A stretch of DNA of 41,852 nucleotides from Spartobacteria bacterium (GCA_021324035.1 JAJPJU010000188.1:1-41852), one strand, 5' to 3'. Counted from the first letter of the stretch, positions 1-9,188 are shown. Made by a program: numbers and translations. The notes: a model not told the origin generated them from the letters alone.

Positions 1-2
1 AC

Positions 3-563
3 CGTTTCACGCTGCCTAAAGGCCTGTCGGTCGAAAACCTGGCGCCTCTGGGGAAGGGGAACCTTCCCGAAGCGAGCGGATCCGGCTTGGCCGCCTACGT
101 TCGAGACAACTTCAAATCCGATATGAGCTTTGACGATCTCGATTGGTTGTGCGGCTCCACGCGTCTGCCCGTCGTGGTTAAAGGCGTCTGTCGCGGAGAG
201 GACGCCGGGCGCATCGCGGACCACGGCGCAAAGGGGATCGTAGTTTCAAACCATGGCGGCCGGCAGCTTGATACAGCCCCTGCGACTTGCGACGTCTTGC
301 CACATGTAGCCAGTGCCGCCGGCGATCGTTGCGAAATTTATGTCGACGGCGGAATTCGGCGCGGAAGCGATGTGCTCAAGGCGATCGCGCTCGGCGCGCG
401 AGCGGTGTTGATCGGACGGCCGATTCTCAGCGGGCTGTCCGTTGCCGGCGAACAAGGCGTAGTCCAGGTGTTGGAAATTTTGCGACGGGAATTGGATGAA
501 GCGATGTTGCTTTGCGGCTGCACAAAGTTAAGCGACATTGGCCGGTGGCTGTTTCAGCCCTGA
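3..563 (+). CDS. FMN-dependent alpha-hydroxy-acid oxidase/dehydrogenase, 3' part
   Basis: This is the C-terminal part of a TIM-barrel flavoprotein of the lactate/glycolate oxidase (LldD/HAO) family, which oxidises 2-hydroxy acids to 2-oxo acids. The reading frame is open to the left window edge, so the start lies outside. The segment VSNHGGRQLD holds the family's catalytic His and a substrate-binding Arg. VDGGIRRGSDVLKAIALGA followed by VLIGRP is the FMN-phosphate-binding end of the barrel. The final stretch ELDEAMLLCGC matches the usual C-terminal helix. A small secreted-protein gene begins 11 bp after the stop and could be co-transcribed. The substrate cannot be told from this fragment. The family assignment is firm. 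Confidence 0.93.
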   Translation, partial: RFTLPKGLSVENLAPLGKGNLPEASGSGLAAYVRDNFKSDMSFDDLDWLCGSTRLPVVVKGVCRGEDAGRIADHGAKGIVVSNHGGRQLDTAPATCDVLPHVASAAGDRCEIYVDGGIRRGSDVLKAIALGARAVLIGRPILSGLSVAGEQGVVQVLEILRRELDEAMLLCGCTKLSDIGRWLFQP

Positions 564-574
564 TTGAACGCACA

Positions 575-1000
575 ATGAAAACGACTACGTTCCTGCTTTT
601 TCTATGCGGATTCTTTATTTGCCCAAATCTGGTTCACGGGCGTGTCGGCGAAACTGAGGCACAGGTCGATCATCGTTTTGGCAAACCCGTCGGAAAATGG
701 GACGACTATATCGGTTACAGGAAGCTGTATCACTGGCATGGCTTCGATGTAATGGTCACTTTCGTTGATGGTGTGAGCCAGCGAGAGATGTTCAATAAGA
801 GCCAGGGCTATGTCGATGCTCACGATTACAAAGTCCTCAAGAAAGTCGGCGGCGCCGATCAGAACGGAATTGTTTTTGATAAGGCCGGCGTGTTTACGAC
901 TAAAGAGTTCGGCGAAAAGTATGACGCCGCCAAACAGGCCGCGTGGTCGAAATCGAATCAGAAACAACAACAACAACAGCAGCAGCAGCAGCAGCAATAG
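575..1000 (+). CDS. small secreted hypothetical protein with poly-Gln tail
   Basis: A 141-aa protein of unknown function. The ATG at 575 is preferred over an earlier in-frame start at 512, because 512 lies inside the upstream gene and 575 begins a good signal peptide (MKTTTFLLFLCGFFICPNLV, then HG). The mature part is rich in charged and aromatic residues, including KWDDYIGYRKLYHWHG, and shows no family I recognise. It ends in eleven consecutive Gln residues (codons CAA x4, CAG x6, CAA) directly before the stop. The Gln run is a trinucleotide tract and so likely length-variable. The gene follows the hydroxy-acid oxidase by 11 bp and converges on the GlxA-like regulator gene. Confidence 0.7.
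   Translation: MKTTTFLLFLCGFFICPNLVHGRVGETEAQVDHRFGKPVGKWDDYIGYRKLYHWHGFDVMVTFVDGVSQREMFNKSQGYVDAHDYKVLKKVGGADQNGIVFDKAGVFTTKEFGEKYDAAKQAAWSKSNQKQQQQQQQQQQQ
965..997 (+). repeat. CAR trinucleotide (poly-Gln) microsatellite
   Basis: Eleven in-frame CAA/CAG codons at the end of the small secreted-protein gene, stopping at the TAG codon. Loss or gain of whole units would change only the Gln tail length. Confidence 0.95.
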
Positions 1001-1027
1001 AGACGGCTCCGCACCGGCGATTGAGAT

Positions 1028-2113
1028 CTAGCTCGGCCGTTTCCGTTTCGCGTGCCAAAAATGACGCCGATATTGTCCAGGCGGAATTTTGAGAGCGCGC
1101 TGAAAAACATTGCGCATCGCGTTCACGTTGGCGAACCCGCATTCGGTGGCGATCGTCTCCATGCTGTTTTGGCTTTCTTCCAGGCGGCGACGCGCGGCTT
1201 CGACCCGCAGACGTTCGATAAACTTCGCCGGCGTCGTCTTCATTTCGCTGTTAAACACCCTGGCAAAATTGCGGGGACTCATCGCGACCCGTTGGGCGAG
1301 AACCGGAACGGTCAGCGCCTTATCCAGATTGTCGAGCACCCACGATTCGAGTTCGCGCAACGGTTTGCGATCCGTTGCCTGCAATGACAGCGCAGCGCTG
1401 AATTGAGATTGGTTACCGGGCCGGCGCAAATACAGCACCAAATTACGAGCCACCTGGAGCGCCAGGCGCGATCCATGATCTTCCTCGACTAAGGCGAGCG
1501 CTAGATCCATTCCAGCGGTAACGCCGGCCGAAGTGTAAACGTTTTCGTCGCGAACAAAGATCGGATCCGGATCGACATCGGCGCGGGGCGCGCGTTTGAT
1601 CAAAGTCTGGCACCAGTTCCAATGGGTGGTGGCGCGTCGGCCGTCGAGCAATCCTGCGCGGGCCAGCAGCATTGCTCCGGTGCAGACCGAACCGACGCGA
1701 CGGCATTTGGCGGCAGTTTGCTTCAACCAGCGCACGGCGTCGGATTTGAGTTCGTTACGCTCAATTGCGTCGCCGCCAGCCACCAGCAGGGTGTCGATCT
1801 TTCCGCGCACCTGCCGAAACGTTTTGTCCGTGCTGAAGCGCAGCCCGCAATTCGCAGTAATTGATCGGCTGCCGGAAACGCTGACAACCTCAACGCTGTA
1901 GATTGGTCGCGAGCCAGGATGTTCGCGACAATGCATGTCGGACGCGCGAGCGAACACCTGCAAAGGGCCGACAAGATCGAGGATCTCCGTTTCCGCGCCA
2001 GCGACAAAAACGATGCGGCGTGATGGGCGCGCCGCGCTGCCATTGATTCTTGTCTTCAAATTTTTAGAGTCCAATGCGGCCGCTGCCGTTTTCTCATGCT
2101 CGCCACATGTCAC
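1028..2113 (-). CDS. GlxA-family transcriptional regulator (DJ-1/PfpI + AraC HTH)
   Basis: A 361-aa cytoplasmic regulator. Residues about 33-200 form a DJ-1/PfpI (class I amidotransferase-like) domain with the nucleophile-elbow Cys in SVCTGAMLLARAGLLDG. Residues about 250-355 are an AraC/XylS two-helix-turn-helix DNA-binding domain (LAQRVAMSPRNFARVF, then ETIATECGFANVNAMRNVF). Regulators of this layout usually control amine, amino-acid or nitrile metabolism genes by sensing a small molecule through the DJ-1 domain; the target here is unknown. The annotated start is a GTG, seven bases after the stop of the upstream DJ-1 gene, so the two are probably one transcript. That GTG lies inside a heptanucleotide repeat (2093-2120), so the first residues are repeat-derived and the true start is uncertain. 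Confidence 0.9.
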   Translation of the reverse strand: MTCGEHEKTAAAALDSKNLKTRINGSAARPSRRIVFVAGAETEILDLVGPLQVFARASDMHCREHPGSRPIYSVEVVSVSGSRSITANCGLRFSTDKTFRQVRGKIDTLLVAGGDAIERNELKSDAVRWLKQTAAKCRRVGSVCTGAMLLARAGLLDGRRATTHWNWCQTLIKRAPRADVDPDPIFVRDENVYTSAGVTAGMDLALALVEEDHGSRLALQVARNLVLYLRRPGNQSQFSAALSLQATDRKPLRELESWVLDNLDKALTVPVLAQRVAMSPRNFARVFNSEMKTTPAKFIERLRVEAARRRLEESQNSMETIATECGFANVNAMRNVFQRALKIPPGQYRRHFWHAKRKRPS

Positions 2114-2120
2114 TCGTCAC
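2093..2120 (-). repeat. heptanucleotide-period repeat over the glxA-like start
   Basis: Read on the minus strand, four 7-nt units follow one another: GTGACGA, GTGACAT, GTGGCGA, GCATGAG. The second unit provides the GTG start of the GlxA-like gene. The 12-mer GTGACGAGTGAC recurs exactly on the plus strand at 35641-35652. Confidence 0.6.
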
Positions 2121-3071
2121 TTACTTCGCCGTCACTTTACTATCCGCCGACACGAACTTCCCGGGGTCGGTGTCGAAGGTTTTCTTGTCGTCCTCCGAGC
2201 AGAAATAATAAGTCTGGTTCTTAAAGTTAGACTTCGGCGCGATCTTGGGATCGACATCCATTCCGCACACCGCACAAAGCGGATGTTCGGCAGTCGAAAC
2301 CAACGCAGTGGCGTAAAGCTGATTGGAGTCGGCATTCATCCAGCCCTGACCCTGATATTCCATGTTGTAAGCGGTTTTCTCCGCAACTTCGCGGCCGTAG
2401 TAACGCTCGACCACACGCAGGGCGAGATCGATGCCCGACGAAAGTCCACCGGCGGTTGCGAGATTTCCGTTCTCGACAAATCGAGCTCCGCGTTTGAGCG
2501 CGATGTTCGGAAACGTCATGGCAAACCTGCCGAACGCGCCGTGAAACGTGGTCGCAGATTTGCCGTCGAGCAGTCCGGTTTTCGCGAGCACAAACGCACC
2601 GGTGCAAACCGACATTGTGACGTCGGTGGTTTTCGAAGATTTGCGGATCCAATCGAGCACGGCTGGACTTGGTTCGCTTTGAGCCGGGATCACGATGACG
2701 CGCGGAACAGGAGCGTTGGCGATCGTATAATCGGGGACGATTTGCATTCCACCGCTGGTGCGAATCGGTTTGGTCGTTTCAGCGACGGTGTAAAGCCGGA
2801 ATGGCGCGTCCTGCCTGCTGGGAACGTTCGTATCCTGAAAAACTTCCCACGGACCGCAGAAATCGATCACCACCGCGCGGTCTGAAATCAGGAACGCGAC
2901 CGGAATCGGATCTTTGTCTGGCGGCTTGAGGGAATCTGTTTGCGCACTGGATTTCTTTGGCTCGGGCTGTTTGGGGGAATCAACCGGGGCCGCGGCGATG
3001 AAAATCGCCACCGGGATGAGAAGTGCCAGCAGGGTCAGGATCGCTTGCTTGGAGTTCGAGGATGTTTTCAT
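2121..3071 (-). CDS. exported DJ-1/PfpI protein with C-terminal YHS-like metal site
   Basis: A 316-aa protein starting at ATG 3071 (AGGATC just upstream); an ATG 45 bp earlier is in frame but less likely. Residues 1-30 are a signal peptide or anchor (AILTLLALLIPVAIFIAAAP), followed by a Pro/Lys-rich linker. A DJ-1/PfpI domain of isonitrile-hydratase/GlxA type covers about 55-240, with SVCTGAFVLAKTGLLDG carrying the nucleophile Cys. The last 50 residues resemble a YHS domain: CAVCGMDVDP, then TYYFCSEDDKKTF, a Cys set seen in metal (copper, silver or iron) binding modules. The protein is therefore likely periplasmic. It is related in sequence to the downstream GlxA-type regulator, seven bases away. 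Its substrate is unknown; a metal-linked hydrolase or sensor is plausible. Confidence 0.85.
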   Translation of the reverse strand: MKTSSNSKQAILTLLALLIPVAIFIAAAPVDSPKQPEPKKSSAQTDSLKPPDKDPIPVAFLISDRAVVIDFCGPWEVFQDTNVPSRQDAPFRLYTVAETTKPIRTSGGMQIVPDYTIANAPVPRVIVIPAQSEPSPAVLDWIRKSSKTTDVTMSVCTGAFVLAKTGLLDGKSATTFHGAFGRFAMTFPNIALKRGARFVENGNLATAGGLSSGIDLALRVVERYYGREVAEKTAYNMEYQGQGWMNADSNQLYATALVSTAEHPLCAVCGMDVDPKIAPKSNFKNQTYYFCSEDDKKTFDTDPGKFVSADSKVTAK

Positions 3072-3173
3072 GATCCTGATATTGGGAGGATAGCGCAATG
3101 GCAGCAATGACAACAATCATCATATTTCTGCCAACGCGCTTCAATCCCAACTACTATGAAAACGCGCCGAGGG

Positions 3174-5237
3174 TCAGGTTTTTGGGGCGAGTGACGCTAC
3201 GATTTTTTCGAAGCGCGGATCGCCGCGGAGCGAGTCCCAGTAAGGGAGCAGTTTAAGCTGACCGTAACTGATCGTGCCGGGGAGTTGAACCGCTTTGGCG
3301 AGCTTTTCGCAGGCCAAATCTTTGTCACCGACCCAGGCCGCGATCAGCGCATAATACTCAATCATATGCACACCGTTGATTGAATCTTTCGCAACTGGAA
3401 GAAGATCGATCGCGCGGCGGCCTTCCTGCAAGGCTTCCTGTTTTCGGCCAAGGCCGGCATCGATCAAACCCAAGACACAAATCGCCGGGGCCCAATCCGG
3501 TTGTTGCTGAAGAAGCTTTTGCTGTTTAGCGCGGGCAGCGCCGAAAGCCGCCTGCGCTTTGGTTTCGTCTTTGGTCATTCTAGCAATCAGACCCATCGCA
3601 ACGTCGTGATTGAGATAAACGGCGTCGTTACCAATATCGTTATCACCTAACGCAGACAAAGCGTGCTCGGCGGCGGCCGAATCGCGTTCCGACATCGCAC
3701 ATTGGAACCAGGTGTCGGCCACATTTTTCATCGCGTCGGAACTCAGGGACTGAAGCATTTGATGCAACGGCCGTGGATCCGCCTTCCACTCTAGGTCCAC
3801 TTGTGCGCGGGCCGCGCCGATTTCGACATCTCCCGGTTTAATGGACAATCCGCGGTCCAACGCTGCCGCCATTTCGGGATAGCGACGCAGATTTTGATAA
3901 CTGAGGGAGATTTGCTCGAGGATGAAAAAGTTTCGAGGATCGAGTTCGAGAGCCCGCTGAAGATTTTTGATGGCTTCGTCGTACTTGCCCTGGCGACGAA
4001 CTATGTAACCAATGAGTTCCGACACGCGCGAATCATTCGGCAGAGTTTTCCGCGCGATCTCTAACTCAGCGAGAGCTCCGTCGTAATCGAGGTAGCCACG
4101 GTAAAGATTTTCCGCGCGAGCGAGGCGCGCTTCGCCCGCATCTGGCCGCAATCGAAACGCAGATTGGATCGCGGCCTCAGCCAAAGCCAGCCGAGCTGGA
4201 GTATGATCGTTTCCGAGGAAGTAGAGATTGTCATTGGCATAAGCCAGCTGGCAGTAAGCTTCAAAAAAGGACGGGTCACGCGCAACCGCCTGGTTGAGAA
4301 GGTCGACCGCCTGAACATAGAGAGACTGGACATTTGCGTTCAGGGTAGTCGTTAAAAGAATATTTTTGGCGCGGGTAAAGAGATCAAACGCGGTCACATC
4401 GGAAGTCGGCTTCTGCTCGATTGCGCTCTTTTCGCTCGGCGAAAGTTTTGCCTGAAGTTGATCGGCAATCGCCTTTGCGATTTCACTTTGAATCGCAAAC
4501 ACATCCGCGATATCGCGATCAAAATTTTCCGCCCACTGGTGTGCATCAGTCCGGGCATCGATTAACTGGGCGTTCACCCGCACTTTGCCGCCAGCGCGTT
4601 GGACGCTGCCTTCGAGTAGATGCGCCACGCCAAGTTGCTGGCCAATCTCACGCAGATTGCGTTGTGCGCCGCTCTTGTATTGCATCACGCTGGTGCGGCT
4701 GATCACTTTCAGATCGGCAACTCTCGCCAAATCGGTCAGGATTTCATCCTGCACGCCATCGGTAAAAAAGGCGTTGTCTGGGTCGCGGCTGAGATTTTCG
4801 AATGGCAAAACCGCGATTGATTTCTCCGGTATCGACGACGCAGCAGTCATCGGAGTGGTCGAAGCGTCAGCTGTGCTGGAAGCTTTTGGACGCAACAACT
4901 GAAACGCCAGCAAGCCACTGGCTGTGATGCCGAGCACGACCGTAGTCCACATCAGTTTTCGTCCGGTACGATGGGTGATCGATTGGTTAAGGTCGACATC
5001 TTCGGCCCGCTTGATTCCTTCCGGCGTAATCTCGAAGGCCCAGGCCAGAAACAGCGCGATTGGAAAACCGAGAATCAAGAGCAGCACGACCAGACGGACC
5101 GCCCAGTTCGGAATCTCAAAAAACGGGAAGACCTGAGTCGCGACCTGAATCAGGAGCCAGGCCACGATCGCGTAGGCAACCGCGACCTTGTAGACATTGC
5201 GCCGTTTCAGCTCGGCGAAGAAATTACCCGTATTCAT
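3174..5237 (-). CDS. TolB/FlgO-like TPR membrane protein, paralog 1 (end of cluster B)
   Basis: A 687-aa member of the local family. The N-terminal signature NFFAELKRRNVYKVAVAYAI precedes TM1 (about 17-38), TM2 (about 45-68) and a cytoplasmic ITPEGIKR segment. TM3 (about 93-113) places the rest in the periplasm. A TolB/FlgO-like domain (KSIAVLPFENL to about 255, COG5616-like) is followed by TPRs (for example GKYDEAIKNLQRALELDPRN) and the family tail YWDSLRGDPRFEKI. It has no DNA-binding, kinase or cyclase domain, so it is probably a signalling or assembly scaffold; the exact role is unknown. It is closest to the first gene of cluster A (18352-20403), sharing TPRTGRK-like linker and tail features. 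It lies 171 bp beyond its upstream neighbour, separated by a fossil copy. Confidence 0.88.
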   Translation of the reverse strand: MNTGNFFAELKRRNVYKVAVAYAIVAWLLIQVATQVFPFFEIPNWAVRLVVLLLILGFPIALFLAWAFEITPEGIKRAEDVDLNQSITHRTGRKLMWTTVVLGITASGLLAFQLLRPKASSTADASTTPMTAASSIPEKSIAVLPFENLSRDPDNAFFTDGVQDEILTDLARVADLKVISRTSVMQYKSGAQRNLREIGQQLGVAHLLEGSVQRAGGKVRVNAQLIDARTDAHQWAENFDRDIADVFAIQSEIAKAIADQLQAKLSPSEKSAIEQKPTSDVTAFDLFTRAKNILLTTTLNANVQSLYVQAVDLLNQAVARDPSFFEAYCQLAYANDNLYFLGNDHTPARLALAEAAIQSAFRLRPDAGEARLARAENLYRGYLDYDGALAELEIARKTLPNDSRVSELIGYIVRRQGKYDEAIKNLQRALELDPRNFFILEQISLSYQNLRRYPEMAAALDRGLSIKPGDVEIGAARAQVDLEWKADPRPLHQMLQSLSSDAMKNVADTWFQCAMSERDSAAAEHALSALGDNDIGNDAVYLNHDVAMGLIARMTKDETKAQAAFGAARAKQQKLLQQQPDWAPAICVLGLIDAGLGRKQEALQEGRRAIDLLPVAKDSINGVHMIEYYALIAAWVGDKDLACEKLAKAVQLPGTISYGQLKLLPYWDSLRGDPRFEKIVASLAPKT

Positions 5238-5345
5238 TAGGACATATGGCCAACGGACTTTGCTTATAAATCCGTAAACCGCAAATAAAGTTCACGAACC
5301 CGGCGCTCCCAGTCGCGAGTTAATTGTTAGCCGTCAGCCGTTATT

Positions 5346-5409
5346 GATGGCGCAAACCTGATAAACCTTCCGCCGCTTCAGTCCGGCGAAGAAAGAACGC
5401 TTTTCTCAT
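5346..5409 (-). pseudogene. fossil N-terminus of another TolB/TPR paralog
   Basis: Directly after the stop of the 5409-7139 gene the minus strand reads TGATGAG, the same stop/start overlap used by intact copies. One frame then encodes EKRSFFAGLKRRKVYQVCAI, clearly homologous to the family start EKPSFFSELKRRNVYKVAVA of the 16604-18352 gene. The ATG is out of frame with it, and a stop follows after AINNG. Homology ends near 5346. This is the remnant of a ninth array member lost by deletion, about 64 bp long. Confidence 0.75.
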
Positions 5410-7139
5410 CACGGCGCCGGCATTCCGAGTTTGTCCCGCAACTTTTGATAACGTGGATCGCCACGAAAATTGTGGAGCAGGGGATCGACCAAGAGACTTA
5501 AGGTGCCGCCATCGCGCTGATCGAAAGAGGTTTGCAACCACTCGAAGACCTTGTCGGCTTCGCCCCGCACTGCATAAACCTCGGCGATCTGATATGCCAG
5601 TCGATCGTGGGCATGAGCGATCAAATCGGCCAGAGCCGCGTCCGCTTCTTTCCGGTTGCCCTGTACAAAATGCCCAAGCGCCAGCCCAAACCGTTTGAAA
5701 TTCTCGTCCGGCTCAAGATTCGCTTCGCGCAAAACGCCTTCGCCGTCATGTCGCTCCACCGCGACCAGGACTTGAAAGCGATGACTCGACGAAGCTGTCG
5801 GCTGCAACTCAGGCACTTTGCGCGCAGCCGCTTCTGCCTGATCGAGTTTCCCCGCGTTGAAAAGGACGCGAGAAAGATTGAAATACGCCGAAACCGACAA
5901 TGGATCTATCTCCACCGCATACCGTGCCTGGCGCTCGGCATCTTCGAATCGGCCTACGTAAACAATGACTCGCGCGAGCAAATCGTTTGCAGTCGGATTC
6001 GCCGGGGAAAGTTCTTTCGCGCGCTCAAGTTCCTTTAGACCTTCAGCAAACTTCCATTCGACGAAAAATCGGACCCAGCCGAGTGCGGCGTGCGCTTCGG
6101 CCAGCGCCGGCGCAATTGCGACAGCTTTCTCCGCATCACTGCGCGCTTTCGGATATGCAGTTGGCCGTTCGCCTGCGAGATCACCGACCAATGTCCACGC
6201 TTCCGCGCGTTCCGCGTAAGCCAATGCGTAATTGGGGTCGAGCCGCGTTGCCTCGTCGTAATAGGTGATGGCTTTGCGGTAGTCGTCAACGTTTCGCCGA
6301 AGCAATCGGAAATGCGCCTGGAGATAGGCGTTGTGCGCTTCCGCATTCGAAGGCGCGGCCACCTGCATCGAAGTCGCACTCGCGCCGAGCAACGTTACCT
6401 TCAAAGAACTCGCCACTGCGCTCGCGATTTCCTGTTGCAACGCGAAGATGTCCTTGAGCTCGCGGTCGAACGTTCGGGTCCAGAGCGTGATCCCGTCCGC
6501 CGAGTTCACCAATGCCGCCACGATCCGAACTCGATCGCCCTGTTTTCGGACTGTACCCTCGAGCAAAGTGTTCACTCCCAGCTTCTCGCCAATCACTTTC
6601 GGTTCTTCTTTTCGATCTTTGAAACGGAAGGACGAACTGCGACCAATTACTTTAAGCCCGCCAATTTGTCCAAGAGCCGCGATCAATTCCTCCGACAGGC
6701 CGTCAGAGAAATATTCGTCCTGCGGGTCGCCGCTTTCGTTGACCAATGGCAGGACCGCGATCGATTTTTTCGATACCATCCTTTGTCGAGGCGTGGCGCT
6801 GTATCGGCCGAGAAAAAACAAAGAGAGCGAGAGCGCGGCGCCGATGATGACGATGTAAATCCACGGTCCGTGGACCGAATGCGGCGTGGTCGGATCGACA
6901 TCTTCCGTTCGCTTCAATCCTTCAGGTGTGATTTCAAGGAACCAGGCACAGGCGAGAGCCACTGGAAACCCAACGATGATGACGAGAACTATGGATCTGA
7001 TCGCCCAGTTCGGAACATCGAAGACTGGGAAAACCTGGGCGATTCCCTGGGCAAGCGCCCAGCCGCCGACGAGGTAGGCGATAGCGACCTTATAAACGTT
7101 GCGCCGCTTCAGTTCAGAAAAGAAATTGCGATTACTCAT
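5409..7139 (-). CDS. TolB/FlgO-like TPR membrane protein, paralog 2 (SDGLSEEL subtype)
   Basis: A 576-aa protein starting at ATG 7139, which overlaps the upstream stop as ATGA; a longer frame to 7196 lies inside that neighbour and is rejected. It has the usual three N-terminal TM helices (SNRNFFSELKRRNVYKVAIA onward) and a TolB-like domain of a distinct subtype: SGDPQDEYFSDGLSEEL, then IGRSSSFRFKDRKEEP and LLEGTVRKQGDRVRIVAAL. About ten TPR units follow, ending LLVDPLLHNFRGDPRYQKL. Its whole length is closely related to the 16604-18352 gene in cluster A, including the TPR part, unlike most pairs here. It is probably translated from the same message as the frameshifted copy upstream. Function unknown; periplasmic TPR scaffold expected. 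Confidence 0.88.
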   Translation of the reverse strand: MSNRNFFSELKRRNVYKVAIAYLVGGWALAQGIAQVFPVFDVPNWAIRSIVLVIIVGFPVALACAWFLEITPEGLKRTEDVDPTTPHSVHGPWIYIVIIGAALSLSLFFLGRYSATPRQRMVSKKSIAVLPLVNESGDPQDEYFSDGLSEELIAALGQIGGLKVIGRSSSFRFKDRKEEPKVIGEKLGVNTLLEGTVRKQGDRVRIVAALVNSADGITLWTRTFDRELKDIFALQQEIASAVASSLKVTLLGASATSMQVAAPSNAEAHNAYLQAHFRLLRRNVDDYRKAITYYDEATRLDPNYALAYAERAEAWTLVGDLAGERPTAYPKARSDAEKAVAIAPALAEAHAALGWVRFFVEWKFAEGLKELERAKELSPANPTANDLLARVIVYVGRFEDAERQARYAVEIDPLSVSAYFNLSRVLFNAGKLDQAEAAARKVPELQPTASSSHRFQVLVAVERHDGEGVLREANLEPDENFKRFGLALGHFVQGNRKEADAALADLIAHAHDRLAYQIAEVYAVRGEADKVFEWLQTSFDQRDGGTLSLLVDPLLHNFRGDPRYQKLRDKLGMPAP

Positions 7140-9164
7140 TTCAAGTTCTCTTCGCAGAGCCTTTGGAACCGCCGGTCGTTGCGGATCGGGTCCCACGCAG
7201 GATCGAGCTTCAGGTAAGCCGTGGTCAGAACCGTCACGCCGGGAGTTCGCAACACATTTTTGAGTATTGGAATCGCGCGATCAAAATCCCCGAGCGCGAC
7301 GTAGGCGCTAGCAACTTCCTCTTCAGTATTTGGAAACTGCCAGGCGTCGCTTCGGGTAGTTTCCAAAACCGAATCAGCCAGCGCCTGGGTTTCGTTTCGA
7401 TGCCCGAGATGGGCCTCCACCGCAAGCAGAGCCGAACGAAACAAAGGACTATTTTCTCCGGCGGCGCGCAGCTTGTTCAGTTTAGTTTCTGCTTGCAAAA
7501 AAAGCGCCCGGGCTCCGGCGCGATCACCTTTGGCCAGTCGAAGCTGACCCAGAAAAGAAGGAGCAATGGCCGAGAAAACTGGCGGGAGATTCTTCGCGCT
7601 CTTAACGTTTGAAACCATTCGTTCCGCGTCGTCGAAACGACGCTGAAAAACGAGGATTTCCACTTTCGTCGCGAATCCACGTTCCGTTGGATTAAATTGA
7701 ATGGGCTCCACAATCCTCCACGCCGTGTCCAAATCACCTTGCGCGACATACGTTTCCGCGAGGGCGGCTACGAGTTCGGAATCATCCGGCGCGATCGCAT
7801 GCGCGCGCTCGAACATGGTCCGGGCTTCTTCGAGACGGCGCAGACCGCGAAAGGCGCGACCAATATTTGCCCAGGTGTCTTCATTCAACGGATCGAGGCG
7901 GGCCGCTTCCTGTTGGAGGGAAATTGATTCTTCGATGTGCCCCTGTCGGCGTTTTACCAAACCCATTGCCGTCAAGATATGGGCATCATTCGGTGCACGC
8001 TCACGAGAGATTTGAAACTGAGTTAGCGCGGCATCGTAATCGCGGACGCAATAGTAATTAAATGCGCCCAGAGCGGCCGGCGCACCCGCGCTGTCCGGCG
8101 CCAGGCGTAATGCGTTGTCCGCCGCAGCCCGTGCCCGGGCGAGTTGGGCGTCGTTATGCTCCGGAAAAAAATATTTCTGCGATTCTCCGACCGTGAGCAA
8201 ACACCACGCGTCGGCGTAATTTGGATCAAGCTCCACTGCGCGCCTGGCAAACTTGATTAGTTCTTCCAAGTCGTCAGTGCCTTGCCGGTTCGACAAGGCC
8301 AGCGCGTGCAGAAAAGCATCGTAGGCTTCCACGTTGGCCGTTCCGCGAGCGGAAATTTGTTTCTTTTCCTGTCCGGTCAGCCTGGCCTCAAGTGATGCCG
8401 CGATTTTTTGGGCGAGATCGGTCTCAATCTGAAAGACATCGCTCAATTTGCGGTCGTAAGTTTCCGCCCACATGTGCGAATCGTTGAGCGCGTTGATCAA
8501 CTGCACGCTGATCCGGACCTGATCGCGCGCTTTTTGGACGCTGCCTTCGAGAATGTTGGCGACACCAAGCTGTTTCGCGATTTCTTTCAGATAAGCTGGC
8601 GCTCTTGAAGCGCTGAGTCGAGGTTCGCGAAATCACTTTCAATTCCGCGATCTTCGACAAGCGAGTCAGAATTTCCTCCTGAACTCCGTCGGCGAAATAA
8701 GCATTCGACTTGTCGTCGCTTAGGTTCTCGAATGGCAGAACGGCTATCGATTTCTGCGGAATTGCCGCCCCATACTCCTTGTCACGCCTCAGCTCATCGG
8801 ACGCGGACCGGGCCGTTCGCGCGCTATAACGCCCAAGCAAAAACAAGCCGATCGAAGCCGTGGCGCCAATCACCGCGACGTAAATCCAGACGTGTCCGCG
8901 CGAGCGTCGCTTTAGAGCATCCGCGACCATCGTGCGATCAATGCCGTGCGAGCTGGATTCAAACGCCCAGGCGATAACCAGCGCAATCACGAAGCCCACT
9001 AAAACCAGAACGACAACGGCACTGGTCAGGCCATCAGGAAGATGAAGCGCCGGAACAATCGTGGCCGTCACTTGAATGACTAACCACCCGACGACTGCGT
9101 AGGCGACGGCGACTTTATAGACGTTGCGCCGCTTCAGCTCGGCGAAAAAGTCCTGATAGTTCAC
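7136..9164 (-). pseudogene. frameshifted TolB/FlgO-like TPR membrane protein, paralog 3
   Basis: Two overlapping frames make one gene. The 5' part starts at GTG 9164 (NYQDFFAELKRRNVYKVAVA, three TMs, KSIAVLPFENLSDDKSNAYF) and runs in frame to RTSTQRFKSA. After that the family sequence continues in another frame as AYLKEIAKQLGVA, NILEGSVQKA and on through the TPRs to LDPAWDPIRNDRRFQRL, stopping at 7136. At 8598-8603 the plus strand reads GGCGCT where intact paralogs read GGCGCGCT, so a 2-bp loss in a GC run explains the shift. Both halves keep good coding character, so the change is recent, a sequencing or assembly error, or corrected by frameshifting. The full product would be about 675 aa. 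It follows the SMP-30-like gene by 24 bp and overlaps the next gene by 4 bp. Confidence 0.85.
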
Positions 9165-9188
9165 GACAATGGCCCCACCTGGCGGAAC

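Noticed and set aside
1935..2885. Plus-strand open frame of about 316 codons across the two DJ-1 genes
   Set aside because: It crosses the junction of two well-supported minus-strand genes and has no recognisable domain.
6090..7217. Long plus-strand open frame opposite the 5409-7139 gene
   Set aside because: It is antisense to a clear TolB/TPR protein, rich in Arg and His with no family signature, and exists because of codon bias on the other strand.
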